A DNA stretch of 7,354 bases from positions 1 through 7,354 of the forward strand of contig CANGVZ010000098.1 of the NCBI GenBank assembly GCA_947457285.1, written 5' to 3'. The notes under the pieces are model-generated. The model was not told the DNA's origin. It searched no databases and was given only the letters and a program-made list of their open reading frames with translations. Position 1 is the first letter of the stretch; every line of letters starts with the position of its first letter. This DNA is from Flavobacteriales bacterium (GTDB taxonomy: Bacteria > Bacteroidota > Bacteroidia > Flavobacteriales_D > Sanyastnellaceae). This document shows, piece after piece, positions 1-4,503 of this stretch. Made by a program: the position numbers and the translations under genes.

Positions 1-20
1 ATTCAGAATTTTTTATTTGC

Positions 21-28
21 TACATTTG
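21..28 (+). promoter_or_regulatory. Predicted accBC promoter, -7 element TACATTTG
   Basis: TACATTTG matches the Bacteroidota -7 consensus TAnnTTTG exactly. It lies 41 nt before the accB ATG, which predicts a start point near 33-36 and a leader of about 35 nt. The -33 box would fall at or just outside the left edge of the window and cannot be judged. A longer transcript entering from upstream genes is also possible. Confidence 0.6.
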
Positions 29-39
29 TTAAGTTAACA
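27..39. promoter_or_regulatory. 13-bp palindrome over the accB transcription start, possible operator
   Basis: TGTTAA-G-TTAACA is a perfect inverted repeat with 6-bp arms around one base. It begins inside the -7 element and covers the predicted start point. A repressor bound here would block initiation, so an operator for a fatty-acid-responsive or stringent-type regulator is conceivable. The arms are A/T-rich, so chance is a real alternative. No second copy was noticed. Confidence 0.3.
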
Positions 40-69
40 TAGACCAAACCAAAGAATATACATTCGGGT

Positions 70-570
70 ATGAACATAACTCAAATTCAAGATCTCATCA
101 AATTCGTTGCGAAGAGCGGCGTGAGTGAAGTGGAGATCGAACAGAAAGACTTTAAAATCACCATCAAAACTCACGAGCCAGCTGGCAAGAGAGGTAATGA
201 AGTGATTCAAGTGGCGATGCCAGTGCAGCAGCCAGTGGCAGCGGTGGCTCCGGCACCTGCTCCAGCTCCAGCAGCAGCGCCTGCAGCTCCAGCAGCACCT
301 GCGGCTCCAGCGGCAGAACCAAAAGGTAATTTGGTGGAAATCAAATCACCTATGATCGGTACATTCTACCGCAGTTCATCGCCTGATAAACCACCATTCG
401 TAGAAGTTGGTGCTTCTATCAAAAAGGGTGATACAGTGTGCATCATCGAGGCGATGAAACTTTTCAATGAAATCGAGTCTGAAGTATCAGGTACCATTGT
501 GAAAGTATTGGTAAATGATAGCACTCCGATCGAATATGACCAGCCATTGTTCTTGGTAGAACCTGCATAA
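70..570 (+). CDS. accB: Biotin carboxyl carrier protein of acetyl-CoA carboxylase (BCCP)
   Basis: This 166-residue protein is the cytosolic carrier that holds biotin while it is carboxylated by AccC and then passes the carboxyl group to the carboxyltransferase for malonyl-CoA synthesis. Residues 1-35 form the conserved N-terminal segment. Residues 56-84 are a flexible Ala/Pro linker made of repeated PAAP units. Residues 88-165 form the biotinyl domain, with the biotinylation motif EAMK (biotin on Lys130) followed by LFNEIE. A thumb-like insertion, SSSPDKPPFVEVG, is typical of AccB and absent from lipoyl or decarboxylase carriers. Length agrees with the family (about 155-170). The ATG at 70 follows an A-rich leader without a Shine-Dalgarno sequence, normal for this phylum. 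accC follows after 34 nt, so the two are co-transcribed. The carboxyltransferase genes accA and accD are not in the window. Confidence 0.97.
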   Translation: MNITQIQDLIKFVAKSGVSEVEIEQKDFKITIKTHEPAGKRGNEVIQVAMPVQQPVAAVAPAPAPAPAAAPAAPAAPAAPAAEPKGNLVEIKSPMIGTFYRSSSPDKPPFVEVGASIKKGDTVCIIEAMKLFNEIESEVSGTIVKVLVNDSTPIEYDQPLFLVEPA

Positions 571-604
571 GCAGCTCCAAGGGCCTCATCTAAAACAAAC
601 ATTT

Positions 605-1942
605 ATGTTTAAAAAAATATTGATTGCGAATCGTGGCGAAATCGCCCTGAGGGTCATTCGCACGTGCAAAGAGATGGGCATTCAAACGGTGGCGGTATAT
701 TCTACTGCTGACAGAGACAGTTTGCATGTTCGCTTTGCCGACGAAGCCATTTGCATCGGACCGCCTCCGAGTAAAGATTCATACCTCAAGATTCCGAACA
801 TCATCGCAGCGGCGGAAATAACCAATGCCGACGCCATCCACCCTGGATATGGATTCCTTTCTGAGAATGCTACCTTCTCCAAGGTATGCAAGGACAATGG
901 AATAAAATTCATTGGTGCTTCTCCTGAAATGATTGAAGCCATGGGTGATAAATCATCGGCTAAGCAGACGATGAAAGATGCTGGCGTTCCTTGCATTCCA
1001 GGGAGTGACGGTCTTCTAGAAAGTCTGGAAGAGGCCGTGAGTATTGCTAACAAAATCAAATATCCTATCATGTTGAAAGCCACGGCCGGCGGCGGTGGTA
1101 AAGGGATGCGCGTATGTCACAACGATGAAGACCTTGCAGACGCTTGGGAAAAAACACGTCGTGAAGCAGGCGCAGCATTCGGCAACGATGGGATGTATAT
1201 GGAAAAATTCATCGAAGAGCCACGTCACATCGAGATTCAAATCGCGGGTGACAAATATGGAAAGGCATGTCACCTCTCTGAGCGTGACTGTTCGATCCAG
1301 CGTCGTCACCAGAAATTGGTAGAAGAAACCCCTTCACCATTTATGACCGATGAGCTCCGCGAGAAAATGGGACAAGCAGCCATCAAAGCTGCTGAAGCTG
1401 TGAAATACGAAGGAGTAGGAACAGTAGAGTTTCTCGTTGACAAGAATCGTGATTTCTATTTCATGGAAATGAACACACGTATTCAAGTAGAACACACCAT
1501 TACTGAGGAAGTCATCAATTATGATTTGGTAAAAGAACAAATCAAATTGGCGTGGGGTGATCCTATCAGCGGAAGAAACTACTATCCGAAGATGCACGCG
1601 ATTCAGTGTCGTATCAATGCAGAAGATCCGTTTAAGAATTTCGCACCATCACCAGGAAAGATTACGTCTTATCACTCACCTGGCGGACACGGTGTGCGTT
1701 TGGATACACATGCTTATGCTGGATATGTCATTCCTCCGCATTACGATTCGATGATTTCAAAATTGATCGTTGTAGCGCAAACGCGTGAAGAAGCGATTAC
1801 TAAGATGGAGAGAGCCTTGGATGAATACATCATCGAAGGTATCAAGACAACGATTCCTTTCCATCAAAAGTTGATGAAGAACGCCAAGTTCAGAGAAGGT
1901 GACTTCACCACGAAGTTTATGGAAGGCTTTAGCATGGAATAA
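605..1942 (+). CDS. accC: Biotin carboxylase subunit of acetyl-CoA carboxylase
   Basis: This 445-residue cytosolic enzyme carboxylates the biotin on AccB using ATP and bicarbonate, the first half-reaction of fatty-acid synthesis. It has the full ATP-grasp layout. The N-terminal domain starts KKILIANRGEIA. The glycine-rich ATP lid is AGGGGKGMR (161-169). Lys116 and Lys158 match the ATP-binding lysines. Glu275 and Glu288 are the metal ligands. Asn290, Arg292 and Glu296 lie in the MNTRIQVEH signature, and Arg336 matches the catalytic arginine (Arg338 in E. coli). Length is close to the 449 residues of E. coli AccC. The signature continues EHTITE rather than the more common EHPVTE, a substitution next to the active site that looks tolerated. 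The ATG at 605 follows an A-rich stretch. No truncation is seen, and a bidirectional terminator follows 6 nt after the stop. Confidence 0.98.
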   Translation: MFKKILIANRGEIALRVIRTCKEMGIQTVAVYSTADRDSLHVRFADEAICIGPPPSKDSYLKIPNIIAAAEITNADAIHPGYGFLSENATFSKVCKDNGIKFIGASPEMIEAMGDKSSAKQTMKDAGVPCIPGSDGLLESLEEAVSIANKIKYPIMLKATAGGGGKGMRVCHNDEDLADAWEKTRREAGAAFGNDGMYMEKFIEEPRHIEIQIAGDKYGKACHLSERDCSIQRRHQKLVEETPSPFMTDELREKMGQAAIKAAEAVKYEGVGTVEFLVDKNRDFYFMEMNTRIQVEHTITEEVINYDLVKEQIKLAWGDPISGRNYYPKMHAIQCRINAEDPFKNFAPSPGKITSYHSPGGHGVRLDTHAYAGYVIPPHYDSMISKLIVVAQTREEAITKMERALDEYIIEGIKTTIPFHQKLMKNAKFREGDFTTKFMEGFSME

Positions 1943-1948
1943 TTGAGC

Positions 1949-1981
1949 AAAAAAAAAAGCACGCAATGCGTGCTTTTTTTT
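1949..1981. terminator. Bidirectional intrinsic terminator between accC and the barrel gene
   Basis: A run of ten A (1949-1958) precedes the stem GCACGC-AAT-GCGTGC (1959-1973), and eight T (1974-1981) follow it. The flanking A and T runs can extend the stem, and each supplies a U-tract for one direction. The element sits between convergent genes, six bases after the accC stop and ten before the stop of the beta-barrel gene, so it can end both transcripts. Confidence 0.92.
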
Positions 1982-1991
1982 ATTCGATTCT

Positions 1992-2753
1992 TTACTCTGT
2001 CCGATTCCAAAATGAATAAGTAAGGCCTAATGAGAAATTCAGCCATGACGCAGGGTAGTCAAACTCTTGTTCAACTTCGCTGATATCGTAAATCAATAAA
2101 TCGTCCAACTCAGACGTGCTTACCGTTGCGGTATACAAAAGATTCGTTGATGAGAAATGTTGAGCGCCTAAGCGAATACCTAATCTTGGAGATATGTTAT
2201 ATCGGATTCCAAGGTCACCCTTAGCAGCAAAAGCATAACCGAATGAATCTCCCACATCAGTGAGCTGTTGAAGATCAAGCGCAATTGGATCATCAAAAAA
2301 TACTGTTGTAGAATAGGCTGGAGTGATAAAGGCATTCACACCTAGGCCCAAACCCGCGTCAATTACGAATTTACTTCCTAGATTAAAATTATACTTCGCT
2401 GTCACCATTGTCAAATAGTGTTCAAATGAACCCGCCAAAACTTCTGTTGAGAGCACATCTACATTAAAATGTCGAGATTGAGTGGACAATAAATCATCTG
2501 CAAACATTTGCGCATCCATTTCGTGAGCAGTAGCGTAAAATTCTATCCCCACTGAAATATTATTTCTAAAGTTGTAATCAGCATTTAACCCAAAAGAGAC
2601 TCCTGGAAGTGCATAGCTATCCAGCGCATACTCAGCATTAAGAGGAGAGGAAAGTCCACCATAGACGCCAACTGTGATTTTTCTAGGAAGCTCTTGTGCT
2701 TTTATCAGGTTGCCTGCAAAGGCTAAAATTGAAAGTAGTAGAATTTTTTTCAT
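1992..2753 (-). CDS. Predicted outer-membrane beta-barrel protein, function unknown
   Basis: From the ATG at 2753 this is a 253-residue exported protein. It opens with two lysines, a hydrophobic core (ILLLSILAFAG) and a probable signal-peptidase site after LIKA, just before QELPRK. The mature part is rich in alternating polar/hydrophobic strands with Gly and aromatic residues (for example FGLNADYNF, KYNFNLG, IRYNISPRLGIRLGAQHF, LNFSLGLTYSFW), as in small OmpA/OmpW-like or PorT-like barrels of Bacteroidota. No specific family or ligand is recognisable. An in-frame TTG at 2768 would add five residues (MKKKL), but it overlaps the predicted -7 promoter element, so the ATG is preferred. It is transcribed divergently from the XRE regulator, and its promoter spacer holds one copy of the TTATG-N6-CATAA palindrome, suggesting control by that regulator. 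Confidence 0.8.
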   Translation of the reverse strand: MKKILLLSILAFAGNLIKAQELPRKITVGVYGGLSSPLNAEYALDSYALPGVSFGLNADYNFRNNISVGIEFYATAHEMDAQMFADDLLSTQSRHFNVDVLSTEVLAGSFEHYLTMVTAKYNFNLGSKFVIDAGLGLGVNAFITPAYSTTVFFDDPIALDLQQLTDVGDSFGYAFAAKGDLGIRYNISPRLGIRLGAQHFSSTNLLYTATVSTSELDDLLIYDISEVEQEFDYPASWLNFSLGLTYSFWNRTE

Positions 2754-2765
2754 TAGTTTTTTTTT

Positions 2766-2797
2766 CAAAGATATTATGTTTATTCATAACTTTCAAT
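2766..2797 (-). promoter_or_regulatory. Predicted promoter of the beta-barrel gene
   Basis: Read on the minus strand, ATTG (2797-2794), a 20-nt spacer and TATCTTTG (2773-2766) match the Bacteroidota -33/-7 arrangement, with an exact TAnnTTTG. Transcription would start near 2760, leaving a leader of only about 7 nt before the ATG at 2753. The spacer contains the palindrome at 2774-2789. Confidence 0.7.
2774..2789. promoter_or_regulatory. Palindrome TTATG-N6-CATAA, copy 1, in the barrel-gene promoter
   Basis: The arms are perfect, with spacer TTTATT. The site fills most of the region between the -33 and -7 elements of the barrel-gene promoter, directly abutting the -7 box, so a bound protein should block polymerase. 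It is the first of four copies around the XRE regulator gene and is proposed as its operator. Confidence 0.6.
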
Positions 2798-2837
2798 GGT
2801 TTACGAAAAAAAAACCTACGAATCAAACCGATAGATT

Positions 2838-2872
2838 AAAAAAAACCTCTCGTTTCCGAGAGGTTTTTTTTT
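2838..2872. terminator. Bidirectional terminator-like hairpin between divergent genes
   Basis: Eight A (2838-2845), the stem CCTCTCG-TTTC-CGAGAGG (2846-2863) and nine T (2864-2872) make a strong intrinsic terminator in either direction. It is not at the end of any visible gene. It lies between the promoter of the barrel gene (leftward) and the XRE regulator (rightward), so it either insulates the two or ends a short transcript not otherwise seen. Confidence 0.8.
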
Positions 2873-2915
2873 GCCTTTTACTAAACAATAAGTGTGTTAT
2901 CACTTACCTCCATTC

Positions 2916-2931
2916 TTATGCATTTACATAA
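2916..2931. promoter_or_regulatory. Palindrome TTATG-N6-CATAA, copy 2, upstream of the XRE regulator
   Basis: The spacer is CATTTA, and the arms extend one more pair (C...G) to CTTATG-N6-CATAAG. It lies 34 nt before the ATG at 2966, where an autoregulatory operator would be expected. It contains the alternative ATG at 2918, which argues against that start. No clear TAnnTTTG box was found next to it. Confidence 0.6.
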
Positions 2932-2948
2932 GCTTTTTATCGCGCTGT

Positions 2949-2963
2949 TCCGATTACTTCGGA
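2949..2963 (+). promoter_or_regulatory. Inverted repeat TCCGA-N5-TCGGA just before the XRE start codon
   Basis: A 5-bp stem with loop TTACT ends two bases before the ATG at 2966. It could be a leader hairpin limiting translation or a second protein-binding dyad. It is short and seen once, so it may be chance. Confidence 0.25.
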
Positions 2964-2965
2964 TC

Positions 2966-3259
2966 ATGGTAGATTCGGATGATGAATATCTCTTGGAGCT
3001 CGGCAAAGCCATTTCGAGGCGTCGGCGTTCATTAGAGCTGACGCAATCCGATTTGGCTTATCGCATCGGCATGGAAGTGCCCAACTTGAGTGTCATCGAA
3101 AACGGCCGCTCCAACCCGCAAATCCTTACGCTTGTCAAAATTGCATCCGCGCTTGATTGCGAATTGAGAGAGCTAATTCCCGACATCACCAATCACTCTC
3201 GTTTCATCGATTCACCTGCTCGATATACTCCCAGAAAAAACAAAAGCCGCGAGGACTGA
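2966..3259 (+). CDS. XRE/Cro-type helix-turn-helix transcriptional regulator
   Basis: This 97-residue DNA-binding protein has one XRE (HTH_3) domain at about residues 8-72. Helix 1 is LLELGKAISRRRRSLEL. The turn helix is TQSDLAYRIG. The recognition helix VPNLSVIENG holds the typical Ser/Ile/Glu pattern. Helix 4 is NPQILTLVKIASAL, followed by a final helix, ELRELI. A basic, probably disordered tail of about 25 residues follows, with no sensor domain or membrane segment. The ATG at 2966 gives the usual distance to helix 1. The in-frame ATG at 2918 (113 residues) would add an odd hydrophobic segment, MHLHKLFIALF, and lies inside a palindrome that looks like an operator. A GTG at 2894 is less likely still. 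The ends of this gene face TTATG-N6-CATAA copies, so it is the natural candidate to bind them. XRE regulators usually bind such dyads as dimers. Target and signal are unknown. Confidence 0.85.
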   Translation: MVDSDDEYLLELGKAISRRRRSLELTQSDLAYRIGMEVPNLSVIENGRSNPQILTLVKIASALDCELRELIPDITNHSRFIDSPARYTPRKNKSRED

Positions 3260-3291
3260 AATTCCTTTCCGTTGCAATTTTCTGCATTTTT

Positions 3292-3307
3292 TTATGAAAA
3301 AACATAA
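3292..3307. promoter_or_regulatory. Palindrome TTATG-N6-CATAA, copy 3, between convergent genes
   Basis: The spacer is AAAAAA. It lies between the 3' ends of the XRE regulator and the 138-residue membrane protein, with no start codon nearby. It is therefore not an obvious promoter site and may be a by-product of the 40-nt duplication, or an auxiliary or looping site. Confidence 0.5.
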
Positions 3308-3331
3308 GTTGGCGAAAAAAGTGAGTTTTTT
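3292..3331. repeat. 40-nt direct repeat, copy A, after the 138-residue membrane-protein gene
   Basis: The order is TTATGA, three variable bases (AAA), AACATAAGT, three variable bases (TGG), then CGAAAAAAGTGAGTTTTTT. It matches copy B, 520 bp to the right, at 34 of 40 positions, with all six differences in the two 3-base blocks. It contains palindrome copy 3 (3292-3307) and the dyad AAAAAA-GTGAG-TTTTTT (3315-3331). It ends three bases before the stop codon of the leftward membrane-protein gene. It also lies 32 nt after the XRE stop, where it is the only terminator-like structure. Confidence 0.85.
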
Positions 3332-3334
3332 CCA

Positions 3335-3751
3335 TCAGAAAAATCCCGCATAGAAATTAGCGAAGAACAATCCGATAGAGTAGAGTACAAAAATATTGTT
3401 GAACTCCTTCTGTGTTAAGACACTCTTCCTTTTATACAGTATAAAGCATACAATCAAGGCTAGGAAGAAAACTACTAAGCTAAACACGTATAGTGCCTGA
3501 GCGAGCTCAACAAATTCTCCATAAGCGCCCATGGCTGCCGCCAATAAGAAAGCAGGATAAAACCACGCTAATACGTATGGCATTATGACACTTTTCTCCA
3601 CACTAAAAATCTTCGGTGCAAAGACAAGTCCTAGTATTGTAAGAGGAACGCTCAACATGAGGGCAGATACAGGTAAATCCACTCCCACTTTATCCGCGGA
3701 GCAAAGGGCCATATAAACTAGACCCACTGAGATGAGGATTATGTTTTTCAT
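3335..3751 (-). CDS. Small multi-pass membrane protein, unknown function
   Basis: This 138-residue, strongly hydrophobic protein was not recognised as a member of any known family. Five probable membrane helices can be seen, at about residues 3-18, 25-45, 55-75, 84-106 and 118-136, with a short basic loop (YKRKS, 106-110) before the last. No catalytic motif, cysteine pair or export signal distinct from helix 1 is evident. The ATG at 3751 is the first start available and the reading frame is clean. It lies 101 bp downstream of the LytTR regulator in the same direction but has its own upstream region. That region holds a palindrome copy and a weak -7 candidate, so it is probably a separate unit. 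It is bracketed by the two 40-nt repeat copies, as if gained or duplicated with them. A membrane partner or inhibitor of the neighbouring regulators is possible but unsupported by sequence. Confidence 0.7.
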   Translation of the reverse strand: MKNIILISVGLVYMALCSADKVGVDLPVSALMLSVPLTILGLVFAPKIFSVEKSVIMPYVLAWFYPAFLLAAAMGAYGEFVELAQALYVFSLVVFFLALIVCFILYKRKSVLTQKEFNNIFVLYSIGLFFANFYAGFF

Positions 3752-3777
3752 TTTATCTCATTAAAGAATTATTATTA

Positions 3778-3794
3778 CCTTATGCACTGTAAGG
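3778..3794. promoter_or_regulatory. Inverted repeat CCTTA-N7-TAAGG upstream of the membrane-protein gene
   Basis: Five-base arms around TGCACTG lie about 27-43 nt before the ATG of the 138-residue gene, near the start point expected from the weak -7 candidate at 3802-3809. The right-hand half resembles a degenerate TTATG arm. It could be a leader hairpin or weak operator, but it is short and occurs only once. Confidence 0.2.
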
Positions 3795-3801
3795 CAATAT
3801 T

Positions 3802-3809
3802 CGAAATTA
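3802..3809 (-). promoter_or_regulatory. Weak candidate -7 element for the 138-residue membrane-protein gene
   Basis: On the minus strand TAATTTCG differs from TAnnTTTG at one position. It sits two bases downstream of palindrome copy 4, nearly the same arrangement as in the barrel-gene promoter, where the palindrome directly abuts the -7 box. No convincing -33 box is present. The leader would be about 40 nt. Confidence 0.35.
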
Positions 3810-3811
3810 AA

Positions 3812-3827
3812 TTATGACCTAACATAA
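3812..3827. promoter_or_regulatory. Palindrome TTATG-N6-CATAA, copy 4, upstream of the membrane-protein gene
   Basis: The spacer is ACCTAA. It lies about 60 nt before the ATG of the 138-residue gene and two bases upstream of a TAATTTCG -7 candidate, so it may act as the operator of that gene. It also forms part of repeat copy B. Confidence 0.55.
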
Positions 3828-3851
3828 GTATTCGAAAAAAGTGAGTTTTTT
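3812..3851. repeat. 40-nt direct repeat, copy B, after the LytTR regulator gene
   Basis: This has the same order as copy A, with variable blocks CCT and ATT. It contains palindrome copy 4 and the AAAAAA-GTGAG-TTTTTT dyad, and ends one base before the LytTR stop codon. On the transcribed (minus) strand each copy gives a stem of A and U only around CUCAC directly after a stop codon, so it may mark or protect the 3' end. As an intrinsic terminator the stem is weak. Confidence 0.85.
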
Positions 3852-3852
3852 T

Positions 3853-4503
3853 CTAAATCTTCCTCCCAGCGGCGATTGGGAGTGTGGTATTGGCAACTTG
3901 CACCTCCTTTGCATTGTAAGAAATGATATGCTCGCGGTTTACCATATAACTCCTATGGATGCGCACGAGAGAAGTGTCTGTTAACATCTCCTCGAGTTGA
4001 CCAAACGTTTGTAAGGTCATCCAGCGGTGTGTGGTGGTATGAATCCGACGATAATCGTCCATGCCTTCGATGTAGAGTATATCTTTCACTGGAATCCGAA
4101 CGGTACGACCTTCTGATTTGATCGCTACAACCTTTCCCACAGTATTCAATGCAGTAATCGCACGATCTACGGCACTTTCCCAGCGTTCGTTGGTAAAAGG
4201 CTTTACCAAATAATCCACCACATTCAATTCAAAACCCTTGAGTGCATGTTGAGGATAAGCGCTGGTAATAATGATTTTGGAAGAAATAAAATCCCTTTCC
4301 AAACGATCGAAACTAAAATAACCGCCCACATTTAAATCTAAGAAAACGATATCCACTGCATGATGCATGAGATATTCCCAACCCTCTTCCAGATGATAAA
4401 ACTTGGCTGCACAAGTGAGAAGCGGATGCTTCTCAATGAAAAGCTCCACCTTCTCCAATGCTAAGGGCTCGTCTTCTATGATTACACAGGAATATAGCTG
4501 CAT
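3853..4503 (-). CDS. LytTR-family response regulator
   Basis: This 216-residue cytosolic transcription factor is the output of the adjacent kinase. Residues 4-115 form a receiver domain, with acidic residues Glu10-Asp11, phosphoacceptor Asp56 (VFLDLN), Thr80 (IITSA) and Lys101 (LVKPF). Residues 122-216 form a LytTR DNA-binding domain, recognised by KSEGRTVRIPVKDILYIEG and LVRIHRSYMVNREHI. Proteins of this type bind paired direct repeats about 21 bp apart. Such a pair (CACCGATT) lies upstream of the operon promoter, so autoregulation is likely. The ATG at 4503 lies inside the end of the kinase gene (22-nt overlap), suggesting translational coupling. The C-terminus stops at LPIAAGRKI, some residues short of many relatives, and the 40-nt repeat begins at once after the stop, so slight shortening by that element is possible. 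Regulated genes beyond its own operon are unknown. Confidence 0.93.
   Translation of the reverse strand: MQLYSCVIIEDEPLALEKVELFIEKHPLLTCAAKFYHLEEGWEYLMHHAVDIVFLDLNVGGYFSFDRLERDFISSKIIITSAYPQHALKGFELNVVDYLVKPFTNERWESAVDRAITALNTVGKVVAIKSEGRTVRIPVKDILYIEGMDDYRRIHTTTHRWMTLQTFGQLEEMLTDTSLVRIHRSYMVNREHIISYNAKEVQVANTTLPIAAGRKI

Noticed and set aside
235..318. GC-rich GCA/CCT repeat tract as a DNA repeat element
   Set aside because: It encodes the Ala/Pro linker of BCCP, a normal feature of the family.
682..1083. Long open frames on the minus strand across accB and accC
   Set aside because: They are shadows of strongly conserved genes, with no promoter and no recognisable protein features.
2754..2768. 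TTG at 2768 as start of the barrel gene, adding MKKKL
   Set aside because: The codon overlaps the exact TAnnTTTG -7 element. The ATG at 2753 gives a normal signal peptide.
2674..2931. Plus-strand open frame across the barrel-gene start and the terminator
   Set aside because: It overlaps the barrel gene antisense, runs through a terminator hairpin, and its translation is low-complexity with no family features.
2894..2965. GTG (2894) or ATG (2918) as start of the XRE gene
   Set aside because: The extension is hydrophobic and atypical, and covers the palindrome that looks like an operator.
3431..3445. Palindrome TTTATAC-A-GTATAAA
   Set aside because: It lies within the 138-residue membrane-protein coding region, is A/T-rich and has no second copy. 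It is explained by codons for the Ile-Leu-Tyr-Lys stretch.
3798..3837. Two TATTCGAAA copies 31 bp apart as a regulator site
   Set aside because: The second copy is partly made of the 40-nt repeat, and the spacing does not suit a LytTR pair. The match is short and A/T-rich.
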